Source: Arthrobacter sp. StoSoilA2
GTDB lineage: Bacteria; Actinomycetota; Actinomycetes; Actinomycetales; Micrococcaceae
NCBI RefSeq assembly: GCF_019977195.1
Contig: NZ_AP024643.1
Span: forward strand, 3,348,001-3,412,000
Direction of reading: 5' to 3'
Length of the DNA stretch: 64,000 bases
Positions 32,238-41,410 of this stretch are shown here, one piece after another. The notes under the pieces were generated by a model, which worked only from the letters and a program-made list of their open reading frames with translations, made no database searches and was not told the origin of the DNA. Position numbers and translations under genes: made by a program. Within the stretch, counting starts at the first letter, position 1. The number at the start of each line of letters is the position of its first letter.

Positions 32238-33386
32238 TTATGAGCCTGCGCTTAACCTCTCCACGGCTGCGTCAATGCGTTCATCGCTGCCGGTTAGTGC
32301 CACCCGGATGAAGCCGTTACCGGCATCACCGTAGAAGACACCGGGGCCTACGACGATTCCCAGCTCAGCAAAACGGGCCACCGTATCCCACGTAGCTTCC
32401 CCGGCCGTAGACCACAGATAGAGGCCGGCGTTGGACTCATGGATCTGCAATCCGAACTTCTCAAGAGCCGGAACGATCCTCTCCCGACGTCCGCGGTAGA
32501 GATCCTTCTGTGCAAGGACGTGGTTCGAATCGCCCAAAGCGACGCGCATCGCTTCCTGCACCGGATAGGGCACGATCATTCCTGCGTGCTTCCGGCTGTT
32601 AACAAGGTTGGCCATAATCGCGGAGTCGCCAGCCACGAAAGCAGCCCGGTAGCCGGCCAGGTTGGACTGTTTGCTCAACGAATAGACGCACAGCAGGCCA
32701 TCCGTGGAACCACCGGAAACCCGTGGGTCCAGGATGCTCGGGACAGCTTCTCCCCCACGCTGAACATCCCATTCGCCCCAGCCAAGCTCGGCGTAGCATT
32801 CGTCGGAGGCTACAACGGCGCCGACTTCGCGTGCCTGGCCCACGATCTCCCGGAGCGATTCGACACTCCGGACGCTGCCCGTGGGATTGCCCGGCGAATT
32901 GATCCACACCAGGCGAACCCTTGCGCGCGTGGCGGCATCCAGTTCGTCCAGGCTGTCAGCCGCCACGGCAGTGGCTCCTGCCAGCATCGCACCGATGTCA
33001 TATGTGGGGTAGGCAACGGTAGGCCTGACTACGACGTCCCCGTTGCCAAGGCCCAGCAGGAAAGGCAACCAGGCGACGAGTTCCTTGGAACCCACCGTGG
33101 GCATAACGTCCTTCGGATCCAGGTTGACCACTCCGCGGCGGGCGGCAAACCAGTCCACGACAGCCTGCCTCAAGGCTTCCGTGCCATGCACCGTTGGGTA
33201 ACCGTGCGCATCCGACGCCGCTGCCAGCGCATCCCGGATCAGGCCGGGAGTGGGGTCGACCGGTGTTCCGATGGACAGGTTGACTGCTCCCCCGGGATGC
33301 TTGGCGGCCGTGGCGACATACGGTGCCATGGCCTCCCACGGGTAGTCGGGCAGGTTAAGGCCAAAGGCCGGTGCCGCGGAAATCAA
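32238..33386 (-). CDS. dapC: Succinyldiaminopimelate transaminase
   Basis: A 382-aa class I/II aminotransferase: PLP-contacting region TVGSKELVAWLPFLLGLG, NSPGNPTG (near 170), DECYAELG and the PLP lysine in SLSKQSNLAGYRAAF (near 245). The FdxC-DapC gene pair is conserved in actinobacteria. Starts at a TTG 14 bp after the ferredoxin gene, so the two are cotranscribed. Third DAP-pathway gene in the window with dapD and dapE, about 6 kb away. Confidence 0.9.
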   Translation of the reverse strand: MISAAPAFGLNLPDYPWEAMAPYVATAAKHPGGAVNLSIGTPVDPTPGLIRDALAAASDAHGYPTVHGTEALRQAVVDWFAARRGVVNLDPKDVMPTVGSKELVAWLPFLLGLGNGDVVVRPTVAYPTYDIGAMLAGATAVAADSLDELDAATRARVRLVWINSPGNPTGSVRSVESLREIVGQAREVGAVVASDECYAELGWGEWDVQRGGEAVPSILDPRVSGGSTDGLLCVYSLSKQSNLAGYRAAFVAGDSAIMANLVNSRKHAGMIVPYPVQEAMRVALGDSNHVLAQKDLYRGRRERIVPALEKFGLQIHESNAGLYLWSTAGEATWDTVARFAELGIVVGPGVFYGDAGNGFIRVALTGSDERIDAAVERLSAGS

Positions 33387-33400
33387 GGAAGCAACCGCCC

Positions 33401-33727
33401 TTAGTGGTCTTGGTTCTGCGGGGGCAGGGCGGCAATGAACGGGTGGTCCTTGCCGGTGTTGCCGATCTTCGCAGCGCCGCCCGGGGAACCGAGGTCGTCA
33501 AAGAATTCGACGTTGGCCTTGTAGTAGTCGGCCCACTCTTCCGGGGTGTCATCCTCGTAGTAGATGGCTTCCACGGGGCATACGGGTTCGCAGGCACCAC
33601 AGTCGACGCATTCATCGGGGTGGATGTAGAGGGAACGCTCACCTTCGTAAATGCAGTCGACAGGGCATTCTTCGATACATGCCTTGTCCTTGACATCTAC
33701 ACACGGCTGCGCGATTACGTACGTCAC
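33401..33727 (-). CDS. fdxA: 7Fe ferredoxin
   Basis: A 108-aa ferredoxin; start at GTG 33727 (VTYVIAQPCVDV) with GGAGAG upstream, rather than an open frame reaching 33799. Cysteines follow the 7Fe pattern: Cys9-x7-Cys17-x3-Cys21 for a 3Fe-4S or 4Fe site, then CVDCGACEPVCP for 4Fe-4S. The C-terminal acidic extension is typical of actinobacterial FdxC/FdxA. Cytosolic electron carrier; partner unknown. Confidence 0.94.
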   Translation of the reverse strand: MTYVIAQPCVDVKDKACIEECPVDCIYEGERSLYIHPDECVDCGACEPVCPVEAIYYEDDTPEEWADYYKANVEFFDDLGSPGGAAKIGNTGKDHPFIAALPPQNQDH

Positions 33728-33850
33728 GTCCCAGACCTCTCCACGGTTTGTCCCGGCCACAGCCGGGGTAATACGGCCGGCAGCATGCCGGACACTCAAC
33801 TTCTGAGCCTATTATCCAACAGTGCTATGACGCCAACCTAGCCCGCGTCT

Positions 33851-33856
33851 TAGTAT
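33851..33856 (+). promoter_or_regulatory. -10 element of the SH3-like gene
   Basis: TAGTAT, 6 nt before the GTG at 33863; predicted leaderless. Confidence 0.5.
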
Positions 33857-33862
33857 GAAACG

Positions 33863-34102
33863 GTGACTCCCCCGCATTTGCCACCCAGACAATTTCTGCT
33901 CAAGGCCCAGCCGGGCATCCGGGTGGTGGTGCGCTACAGGATCGAGGACGGGCTCACGGACGCACTGGGGTACCTGGTGACCACCACGGAAAGCAGCTGC
34001 ACCGTACGAACGCGGACCTCCGACGTCGAAATTCCGCTGGGGTTGGTCATCGCGGCAAAGGAAGTTCCTCCTCCTCCTCCACCGCGGCGCGGCCAGCGTT
34101 AG
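33863..34102 (+). CDS. Small SH3-like protein
   Basis: A 79-aa protein: a beta-rich region (GIRVVVRYRIEDGLTDALGYL...IPLGLVIAAKEV, residues 18-68) and a Pro-Arg tail (PPPPPPRRGQR). The core resembles the SH3-like domain found N-terminal to Rv0428c-type GNAT acetyltransferases, but no acetyltransferase domain follows; the frame ends and the next gene is convergent. It therefore acts alone or is a remnant. The 3' end overlaps the convergent gene by 4 bp. Confidence 0.68.
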   Translation: MTPPHLPPRQFLLKAQPGIRVVVRYRIEDGLTDALGYLVTTTESSCTVRTRTSDVEIPLGLVIAAKEVPPPPPPRRGQR

Positions 34103-34512
34103 CGGCTGCGTGCCAGACGCTGCGTATGAGCAGCGCCGCGCCAGCGCATCCGTAGCCGGCTGGCAACCACAAGCATGATCAAGGTGACCGCGGCAATGCC
34201 AAACACCCAGATGTTGCCCATGGCGTCGCCCAGCAACAACTGTTTGCTGGGTCCTCCGGACGACAACGCACCGACGGCAGCATAGGCCACTACGCCAGCT
34301 ACCGCCGTCGGAATAACTGAAACCGACCATGCCGCCAACCACAACTGGACCGACGCAAGCAGCAACAGCGCTGCCCCGACGCCCCAGGGGACGTCGACGC
34401 CGGAGAGCACCACGGTTTGCCGGTGCAGTGCCGTGCCTGCCGCAGCAACAAAAAGAGCCGCCGGCACGGCCGTGGCGATGCCACGGGCCGCACTGGCGAC
34501 TCCTTTGTTCAT
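34099..34512 (-). CDS. Small four-helix membrane protein of unknown function
   Basis: A 137-aa protein with four hydrophobic helices (about 12-30, 44-66, 68-84, 100-118) and a basic C-terminal tail (RMRWRGAAHTQRLARSR). I recognise no family. It lies 33 bp after the typA stop on the same strand and may be read through from typA. Confidence 0.7.
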   Translation of the reverse strand: MNKGVASAARGIATAVPAALFVAAAGTALHRQTVVLSGVDVPWGVGAALLLLASVQLWLAAWSVSVIPTAVAGVVAYAAVGALSSGGPSKQLLLGDAMGNIWVFGIAAVTLIMLVVASRLRMRWRGAAHTQRLARSR

Positions 34513-34545
34513 TCTTCTGGTACAGCCGGATTGGTCCGGGCTGGA

Positions 34546-36462
34546 CTATGCCTTGGCGCGGGCGCGGTTGGCCTTGGCACGCTCGTTGGAATCGAGGATG
34601 ACCTTACGGATACGGATGTCCTCCGGAGTCACCTCGACACACTCGTCTTCACGGGCGAACTCGAGGGATTCCTCAAGGGTCAGATCGCGCGGCGGCGTCA
34701 GGTTCTCAAAGGTGTCCGAGGAAGCAGCACGCATGTTGGTGAGCTTCTTTTCCTTGGTGATGTTGACGTCCATGTCGTCGGCGCGTGAGTTCTCGCCCAC
34801 GATCATGCCTTCGTAAACCTCAGAGGTGGGCTTCACGAAGAAGGAACCGCGCTCCTGCAGGTTGATCATGGCGAACGGGGTGACAACACCGGCGCGGTCG
34901 GCAACCATCGAACCGTTGGTGCGGTATTCGATGGGACCGGCCCACGGCTCGTAGCCTTCGGAGATGGAAGCCGCGATGCCCGCACCGCGGGTGTCGGTGA
35001 GGAACTTGGTGCGGAAGCCGATGAGGCCACGGGCCGGGACGATGAATTCCATGCGGCACCAGCCAGTGCCGTGGTTGGCCATGTTGGTCATGCGGCCCTT
35101 GCGGGCTGCCATGAGCTGGGTCACGGCACCGAGGTATTCTTCGGGGACGTCGATGGTCATGTGTTCCATCGGCTCGTGGATCTTGCCGTCGATGGTCTTG
35201 GTGACTACCTGCGGCTTGCCAACGGTCAGCTCGAAGCCTTCGCGACGCATCTGCTCAACGAGGATTGCCAGGGCGAGTTCGCCACGGCCCTGTACTTCCC
35301 AGGCGTCGGGACGCTCGGTGGGGAGAACCTTGATGGAGACGTTACCGATCAGTTCCTTATCCAGGCGGTCCTTCACCTGGCGGGCCGTGACCTTGGCGCC
35401 CTTGACCTTGCCGGCCAGCGGCGAGGTGTTGATACCGATGGTCATGGAGATCGCCGGGTCGTCCACCGTGATCAGCGGCAGCGGCTGCGGGTTCTCGGCG
35501 TCCGTAAGCGTTTCACCGATGGTGATTTCCTCGATGCCTGCGACAGCAACAATCTCACCCGGACCGGCCGACTCGGTAGGAACGCGGGTCAGCGCCTTGG
35601 TGGCCAGGAGTTCGGTGATCTTGACGTTCTTGAGTTCACCGTTGGCGCGGGCCCAGGCAACGGTCTGGCCCTTGCGGAGCGTGCCGTTGTAGATGCGGAG
35701 CAAGGCGAGGCGGCCAAGGAACGGCGAAGCGTCCAGGTTGGTCACGTGCGCCTGGAGCACGCCATCCGGGTTGTAGGTGGGAGCAGGGATGTGCTCGATG
35801 ATGGTCTTGAAGAGCGGCTCAAGGTCCTCATTCTCCGGGGCGGAGCCGTTGTCCGGCTGGTCCAGGGAGGCGCGGCCAACCTTGGCAGCAGCGTAGACAA
35901 CCGGAACCTCAAGGACCTTGTCCAGGTCCAGGTCCGGAACTTCATCGGCAAGGTCCGAAGCCAGGCCCAGGAGCAGGTCCATGGACTCGTGGACAACCTC
36001 ATCGATGCGGGCGTCGGGACGGTCCGTCTTGTTGACCAGGAGGATCACCGGAAGGTGCGCGGCAAGGGCCTTGCGGAGCACGAAGCGGGTCTGGGGCAGC
36101 GGACCCTCGGAGGAGTCGACCAGAAGGACGACGCCGTCGACCATGGAAAGGCCGCGCTCTACCTCGCCACCGAAGTCGGCGTGGCCGGGGGTGTCGATGA
36201 CGTTGATGGTGATGGTTTCGCCGTTGGACGACGGGCCGTTGTAAGCAACCGTGGTGTTCTTGGCGAGGATCGTGATGCCCTTTTCGCGCTCAAGGTCACC
36301 GGAGTCCATGACGCGGTCCTCAACCTCACCGTGGGAAGCGAAGGAGTTGGTCTGCTTGAGCATGGCGTCGACCAGGGTGGTCTTGCCGTGGTCAACGTGT
36401 GCGACGATCGCGACGTTGCGCAGATCGCTCCGCGACGCAGTGTTGGTGATGGTTTCAGACAT
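34546..36462 (-). CDS. typA: Translational GTPase TypA/BipA
   Basis: A 638-aa GTPase from ATG 36462; an open frame to 36567 adds unlikely residues. G1 AHVDHGKTTL (near 22-31), G2/switch EREKGITI, G3 DTPGHADFGGEVERGL (near 85), G4 NKTDRPDA (near 140), then EF-G-like domains II, III and V and the TypA-specific C-terminal domain (YEPWAGPIEYRTNGSMVADR). It binds the ribosome and supports 50S assembly in cold or stress. The start lies 281 bp from the divergent lipoprotein gene. Confidence 0.95.
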   Translation of the reverse strand: MSETITNTASRSDLRNVAIVAHVDHGKTTLVDAMLKQTNSFASHGEVEDRVMDSGDLEREKGITILAKNTTVAYNGPSSNGETITINVIDTPGHADFGGEVERGLSMVDGVVLLVDSSEGPLPQTRFVLRKALAAHLPVILLVNKTDRPDARIDEVVHESMDLLLGLASDLADEVPDLDLDKVLEVPVVYAAAKVGRASLDQPDNGSAPENEDLEPLFKTIIEHIPAPTYNPDGVLQAHVTNLDASPFLGRLALLRIYNGTLRKGQTVAWARANGELKNVKITELLATKALTRVPTESAGPGEIVAVAGIEEITIGETLTDAENPQPLPLITVDDPAISMTIGINTSPLAGKVKGAKVTARQVKDRLDKELIGNVSIKVLPTERPDAWEVQGRGELALAILVEQMRREGFELTVGKPQVVTKTIDGKIHEPMEHMTIDVPEEYLGAVTQLMAARKGRMTNMANHGTGWCRMEFIVPARGLIGFRTKFLTDTRGAGIAASISEGYEPWAGPIEYRTNGSMVADRAGVVTPFAMINLQERGSFFVKPTSEVYEGMIVGENSRADDMDVNITKEKKLTNMRAASSDTFENLTPPRDLTLEESLEFAREDECVEVTPEDIRIRKVILDSNERAKANRARAKA

Positions 36463-36743
36463 GCGTTGATGACTCGTTTCAGTGGTGAAGTCAGTTGTTT
36501 GTATCCGCGCGCATACCTGATCACCTGATCGGAACACACAACGAAAAGACCCCGGGACACAGGGCACCTACAGCAAGTCTAAACGCAGTTGCATTTATCA
36601 GCCTAAAAAGCAAGCCATTTAGGCCCTAATTGTGGCGCCCATCACAGCACATCACGCTTTAGTAACCGGCAGTCAAGATGCTGGATTTTCTGTTTCCTTT
36701 GCCCCATGATTGCTGCAGAACCAGTGCCATACGGAGACCAACG

Positions 36744-37595
36744 ATGCGCAAAGCCTCGGCCGCGTTCCGCCTGCTCGCACCCTTGATCGCCGTTGGCGTT
36801 CTGGTGGTCGGCTGCGGACCAAACCAAGCAACCCCACCATCCACCCCCTCGCGCTCAGCCGCGCCCGTTCCTGCCGAGACGTCCGCCGCGGACAAACCCC
36901 GTACGATAGCGCCCACCCCGGGTGCCCTGGACCTGCCAGTGGGCTCGCTCTACAGGAATCCGTCGAACAACCGCGACGAAGTAGTCCTGGCCGACGTACG
37001 CCACACGGCCGTGTTGATTGGCGATTCACAAGCCATGCCCAAGGACTCATGGCCGCAAAGGGGAATTTCCGCGCTTGGATACAAATTGCACGTGGTGGGC
37101 ATGGGCGGCACGGGATTCGTTGCCTCCAACGGCAAAACGGGCAATTACATCGACGCCCTCCAGCGCGGGGACTGGTTGTTGCCCTATGGAGATCCGCCCC
37201 TGATCGTCGTCCAGGGTGGCGGCAACGACGCCTCACAAAAGGCCACCGATGCCCAGATCACCAGTAACGCCGAACGGCTCCTCGCTGCGCTCAGGAAGCG
37301 CTATCCGGGGGCTCGCCTGGCGATGATCGGGACGTTGGCCCGAGGAGCCGACAATGGTGGTGGCCGCCGGTCCGAGGTGGACGCACTCCTTGGCCGGATC
37401 GCCGCCAAGCAAGCGATCCCGTTTGTCAGCGCGGGCGACTGGCTGACCCGCTACGATGCCGTTGCAGACCTCCAGGACGGCGTCCACATGAAGCCGTCCG
37501 GCCACGCGAAGTTGGGCAGTGTTCTGGCGCGGGAATTGACCGCGCTCGGCCTCACAGCCCGCCCGGACACCGCCGCGTCGGTGTCAGCCGAATAG
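36744..37595 (+). CDS. SGNH-type hydrolase lipoprotein
   Basis: About 283 aa from ATG 36744 (GGAG 9 nt upstream). Signal peptide with a lipobox-like VVGC (Cys near 25), then a Thr/Ser/Pro/Ala linker to about residue 65. SGNH blocks: VLIGDSQAM (nucleophile Ser, near 93), a Gly in GMGGTGF, VQGGGNDAS (Asn, near 155) and DGVHMKPSGHAKLG (catalytic Asp/His, near 250). Probably an extracytoplasmic esterase or deacetylase acting on cell-surface glycans (inference). Ends at a bidirectional terminator. Confidence 0.82.
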   Translation: MRKASAAFRLLAPLIAVGVLVVGCGPNQATPPSTPSRSAAPVPAETSAADKPRTIAPTPGALDLPVGSLYRNPSNNRDEVVLADVRHTAVLIGDSQAMPKDSWPQRGISALGYKLHVVGMGGTGFVASNGKTGNYIDALQRGDWLLPYGDPPLIVVQGGGNDASQKATDAQITSNAERLLAALRKRYPGARLAMIGTLARGADNGGGRRSEVDALLGRIAAKQAIPFVSAGDWLTRYDAVADLQDGVHMKPSGHAKLGSVLARELTALGLTARPDTAASVSAE

Positions 37596-37624
37596 GGCAC
37601 CGTTGTGGGGCCGACTCCTTAACG

Positions 37625-37668
37625 GCAAGAGCCGGTGGTTCCCACATGTGGGTACCACCGGCTCTTGC
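37625..37668. terminator. Bidirectional terminator, SGNH gene / dpp operon
   Basis: A perfect 15-bp stem (37625-37639 with 37654-37668) with a loop that can form an inner CCCA-TGGG pairing; converging genes on each side. Confidence 0.88.
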
Positions 37669-37700
37669 TGTTCTCTCGTCGGCGGAGAGTACGACGGCGG

Positions 37701-39410
37701 TCAGGCCACCGCGGGCGGCAGCAGCAGCGAGCCGCCGGGAATGGCATCCAACAGGGCCTGCGTGTAAGCCTCGCGCGGGTTGTCGAAGACATCGTCCGTG
37801 CTGCCCGTCTCAACCAGCTTGCCCTTTTCCATCACGCAGACGTGGTCCGCGATCTGGCGGACCACCGCGAGGTCGTGGGTGATGAAGAGGTAGGTCAGGC
37901 CCAGGTTGTCCTGGAGGTCTGCCAGGAGATTCAGCACCTGGGCCTGGACCAGGACGTCCAGTGCCGAAACGGCCTCATCGCAGATGATCACTTCGGGATC
38001 CAAGGCCAAGGCCCGGGCAATGGCAATGCGTTGCCGCTGCCCACCGGAAAGCTCGTTCGGATACCTCTGCATCATGGACTGTGGCAAAGCCACCTGGTCC
38101 AGCAGTTCGCGGACCTTCTTTTCGCGACTCGCCGCATTTCCGATCTTGTGGACACGTAGAGGCTCTTCGATGGTCCGGAAGATGTTGTACATCGGATCCA
38201 GGGAACCGTAAGGATCCTGGAAAATCGGCTGTACGCGGCGCCGGAACTTAAAAAGATCCTTGCCTTTGAGCCCAGCGGTATCCACGCCGTCGAACACAAT
38301 CCGGCCCTCGGTGGGCTTCTCCAATTGGAGGACCATTTTGGCCACGGTGGATTTACCCGAACCGGACTCGCCCACAATGGCCGTGGTGGTTCCGCGCTTG
38401 ACGTGGAAGCTGACGTCATCCACGGCGGCAAAGTCCGCGGTTTTGCCCAGCCCCTGCCGCAGTTTGTAGACCTTGCGCAGGTTTTTGATCTGCAGGACCT
38501 CGTCCGTTGCACGGGCCTTGGCTGCCACGACGGGAGCAAGGAGGTCGCTGGCTTCCACGCCCTGTTCCTTGGCAACCTGGATTCGGCGCGATGCGAGCGA
38601 CGGTGCCGATTCCACCAGACGCCGCGTGTAGGGGTGCTGCGGGTTGCGCAACAGCTCCAGGGACGGTCCTGCTTCAACAACGTTGCCCTGGTACATGACC
38701 ACTACCTTGTCTGCGCGCTCAGCCGCAAGGCCGAGGTCGTGGGTAATGAGCAGCACGGACGTACCGAGTTCCGTGGTCATGGTATCCAAGTGGTCCAGGA
38801 TTTTGCGCTGGACGGTGACGTCCAATGCAGAGGTGGGCTCGTCCGCGATCAGGAGCTTGGGCTGGCAACTTAGCCCGATGGCAATGAGAGCACGCTGGCG
38901 CATACCGCCGGAGAACTCATGCGGATACTGTTTGGCGCGCCGTCCAGCATCGGGAAGACCTGCCTCAGCCAAAGCGCGGGCAACGTCTTCGGGTCCGTCC
39001 GGACGACCGTTGGCCTTGAGGGTCTCGCGGACCTGGTAGCCGATCTTCCAGACCGGGTTGAGGTTGGACATCGGGTCCTGGGGAACCATGCCGATGTGGC
39101 TGCCGCGGAGTTCAATCATGCGCTTTTCCGGCGCATGGGAGATGTCCTCGCCGTCCAGCAGGATCTGTCCACCCGAGACGCGTCCGTTGTTAGGCAACAA
39201 GCCAATGGCGGCGAGGGCCGTCGTCGACTTCCCCGAACCGGACTCCCCCACGATGGCGACAGTCTCGCCCGGCATGATGGTCAAGTGGGCGTTCTTTACC
39301 GCCTTGACCTCACCGGAGCCGGTCCTGAAGGTGATGGCCAGGTCCTTGATTTCCAGGATTGGCCTTCCCTGTGCCGCGACTTCATCGATTCTAATGTTGG
39401 CAGAAGCCAT
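37701..39410 (-). CDS. Peptide ABC transporter, fused double ATPase (DppD-DppF)
   Basis: About 569 aa from ATG 39410 (AGGAGGC 5 nt upstream). Two complete ABC domains in one chain: Walker A GESGSGKSTT (near 59), SGGMRQR, LLIADEPTSALD (near 185), then the C-terminal oligopeptide motif (NPQHPYTRRLVESAP), a linker near 270-310, and the second GESGSGKSTV (near 356), SGGQRQR and VIICDEAVSALD. In E. coli these are separate subunits DppD and DppF. Last gene of the dpp run, 10 bp after the permease. Confidence 0.92.
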   Translation of the reverse strand: MASANIRIDEVAAQGRPILEIKDLAITFRTGSGEVKAVKNAHLTIMPGETVAIVGESGSGKSTTALAAIGLLPNNGRVSGGQILLDGEDISHAPEKRMIELRGSHIGMVPQDPMSNLNPVWKIGYQVRETLKANGRPDGPEDVARALAEAGLPDAGRRAKQYPHEFSGGMRQRALIAIGLSCQPKLLIADEPTSALDVTVQRKILDHLDTMTTELGTSVLLITHDLGLAAERADKVVVMYQGNVVEAGPSLELLRNPQHPYTRRLVESAPSLASRRIQVAKEQGVEASDLLAPVVAAKARATDEVLQIKNLRKVYKLRQGLGKTADFAAVDDVSFHVKRGTTTAIVGESGSGKSTVAKMVLQLEKPTEGRIVFDGVDTAGLKGKDLFKFRRRVQPIFQDPYGSLDPMYNIFRTIEEPLRVHKIGNAASREKKVRELLDQVALPQSMMQRYPNELSGGQRQRIAIARALALDPEVIICDEAVSALDVLVQAQVLNLLADLQDNLGLTYLFITHDLAVVRQIADHVCVMEKGKLVETGSTDDVFDNPREAYTQALLDAIPGGSLLLPPAVA

Positions 39411-39420
39411 GTTCGCCTCC

Positions 39421-40365
39421 TTAGCGCTGACGGCTCTTGGGATCAAGAGCATCGCGGACGGCGTCGCCGAGCATAATGAAGCTCAGGACGGTGATGGACA
39501 GTGCCGCTGCCGGGTAGAGCAGAATTCCGGGGTTGGTGCGGATGGACGCGTTGGCCGCCGAGATGTCGTTACCCCACGACATCACGCTCGGCGGCAGGCC
39601 CACACCCAGGAAGGACAGTGTGGCTTCGAGAACGATGAAGACACCGAGCTCCAGGGTTGCCAGGACGATCACCGGAGCCAGTGCGTTCGGCAGCGCGTGC
39701 TTCAGCAACGCCCCGAAGTTGGAGACACCCAGCGAACGCGCTGCGGTCACGAAGTCAGCGTTGCGGACCTCAAGAACGGCACCACGCGTAATACGGGCCA
39801 TCTGCGGCCACGCCAGCATGGATATGGTAATTACGACGGTCCAGACGCCCCTGTTTTCCCGGAAGAACGGCAGCTGCGTAATGACCAGGGCACCCAGGAT
39901 GATGGGGAGGGCGAAAAAGATGTCACCCAATCGTGCAAGTACGGCATCGAGCCAGCCGCCGTAGTATCCGGCCAGTGCACCCAGGGTCACACCGATGACG
40001 ATCACGCACAGCACAGACAGGACGCCCACGGACAACGAAGCTTGCGTGCCATGAATGACACGCGAATAGACGTCACAGCCTTGCAGCGTGAAACCAAGCG
40101 GGTGTCCGGACGTGGGTCCTGCCTCCGAGTTGGCCAACTGACAGTCGCTGTCGGGCGCAACGCTCGTAAACAGGCCCGGGAAAAGTGCAACTGTGGTCAA
40201 CAGCAGGATTAGCAGAGCGGAGATGATGAACAGCGGGCGCCGGCGCAGCTTGCGCCAGGCATCGGCCCAAAGGCTGAGGGGCGCTTGTTCAAGCTTGACG
40301 GTGTCCGTGGCCTGCAGCGGAGTCTCATCGATTGGGGCGACGAAGTGTTCAGTGTTACTGGTCAT
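39421..40365 (-). CDS. Peptide ABC transporter permease DppC type
   Basis: About 314 aa from ATG 40365 (GAGG upstream), overlapping the DppB-type gene by 11 bp. Six membrane helices with an N-terminal cytosolic segment (SLWADAWRKLRRRPLF, the OppC-N domain), a periplasmic insert with HPLGFTLQGCDVYSRVIHGTQ, and the ATPase-contact loop SLGVSNFGALLKHALPNALAP. Pairs with the DppB-type permease. Confidence 0.9.
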   Translation of the reverse strand: MTSNTEHFVAPIDETPLQATDTVKLEQAPLSLWADAWRKLRRRPLFIISALLILLLTTVALFPGLFTSVAPDSDCQLANSEAGPTSGHPLGFTLQGCDVYSRVIHGTQASLSVGVLSVLCVIVIGVTLGALAGYYGGWLDAVLARLGDIFFALPIILGALVITQLPFFRENRGVWTVVITISMLAWPQMARITRGAVLEVRNADFVTAARSLGVSNFGALLKHALPNALAPVIVLATLELGVFIVLEATLSFLGVGLPPSVMSWGNDISAANASIRTNPGILLYPAAALSITVLSFIMLGDAVRDALDPKSRQR

Positions 40366-41284
40366 AGCGGATCCTCGGGTCAAGCCAGGCGTACAGGAGG
40401 TCAACCAGGAGATTGGTGACAACAAAGACAAGAACAAGGACACTGACGATCACAACGATGGTGGGGCCTTCGCTGCGCTGAATGGCTTGGAAAAGCTTGT
40501 TGCCGACTCCCGGAACGTTGAAGATGCCTTCAGTGACGATGGCACCGCCCATGAGGCCGCCAAGGTTTGCACCAAGGTAGGTCACAACCGGGATCAACGA
40601 ATTCCTCAGGATATGGGCCATGATCACACGCGGACGCGAGAGCCCCTTGGCTGTTGCGGTCCGCACATAGTCGGCATTCATGTTTTCGCTCACCGATGCA
40701 CGGGTCAGGCGCAGGACGTACGCGAAGGAAACAAGGCCTAGAACCACCGCAGGCAGGATCAGGTTGCCCCAGTCGGCGTTGGCCCCAACGGTCGGTTTTG
40801 CCCATCCGAGCTGGACACCGAACACGAGCTGGAAGACAAAGCCGAGCACGAACGTGGGAACAGCAATCACCACCAGGGAGGCGACCAGGACGGTGGAGTC
40901 GAAGAACTTGCCCTTGCGCAGTCCGGCGAAAACACCGAAAGCGATGCCGAAGACGGCCTGGATGATAAGTGCTTCGATAGCAAGCATCGCCGTCACCGGA
41001 AAGGCCCTTGCCAGCGAGGCTGCAATGGGTTGCTGCGTAAAGTCAACGCCGAGGTTGAAGGTAAACAGGTTCTTCAGGAAGATCCCGTACTGCACCCAGA
41101 ACGGTTGATCGAGGTTGTACTGGTTCCTCAGGGCGTCGATGACGCTCTGAGGAGGTTGGCGATCGCCGAAGAGCGCCGCAATGGGGTCGCCGGGAAGGGC
41201 GAACACCATGTAGTAGACAAGGAGTGTGGTTCCAAGGAAAACGGGAATTACCTGGAGGAGCCTACGCAAGATATAGCGAACCAC
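40355..41284 (-). CDS. Peptide ABC transporter permease DppB type
   Basis: A 309-aa permease: first helix MVRYILRRLLQVIPVFLGTT, extracytoplasmic loop with the GDPIAALFGDRQPP motif, then five more helices with the ATPase-contacting EAA-like loop YVRTATAKGLSRPRVIMAHILRNSLIPV. GTG start with AGGGGTGA. It follows dppA after a 126-bp gap containing a strong hairpin. Confidence 0.9.
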   Translation of the reverse strand: MVRYILRRLLQVIPVFLGTTLLVYYMVFALPGDPIAALFGDRQPPQSVIDALRNQYNLDQPFWVQYGIFLKNLFTFNLGVDFTQQPIAASLARAFPVTAMLAIEALIIQAVFGIAFGVFAGLRKGKFFDSTVLVASLVVIAVPTFVLGFVFQLVFGVQLGWAKPTVGANADWGNLILPAVVLGLVSFAYVLRLTRASVSENMNADYVRTATAKGLSRPRVIMAHILRNSLIPVVTYLGANLGGLMGGAIVTEGIFNVPGVGNKLFQAIQRSEGPTIVVIVSVLVLVFVVTNLLVDLLYAWLDPRIRYDQ

Positions 41285-41350
41285 AGGTCACCCCTTTCCG
41301 CTTGATGGGCGTTGGTGTGTCATGTTTGCCTTCCTGCCGAAGCAAGCAAT

Positions 41351-41382
41351 TGGGGGCCCGGCGCCATGGCCGGGCCCCCAAT
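41351..41382 (-). terminator. Intercistronic hairpin dppA-dppB
   Basis: A perfect 13-bp GC-rich stem (41351-41363 with 41370-41382) with a 6-nt loop and no T-run, 29 bp after the dppA stop. Likely limits permease expression relative to the binding protein. Confidence 0.78.
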
Positions 41383-41410
41383 GCCTCACGGCAAGTTCAG
41401 ATCCTGAGGA

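Noticed and set aside
35071..36528. A 485-codon open frame on the plus strand
   Set aside because: Antisense to typA; composition is that of a reversed GTPase gene and no family is recognisable.
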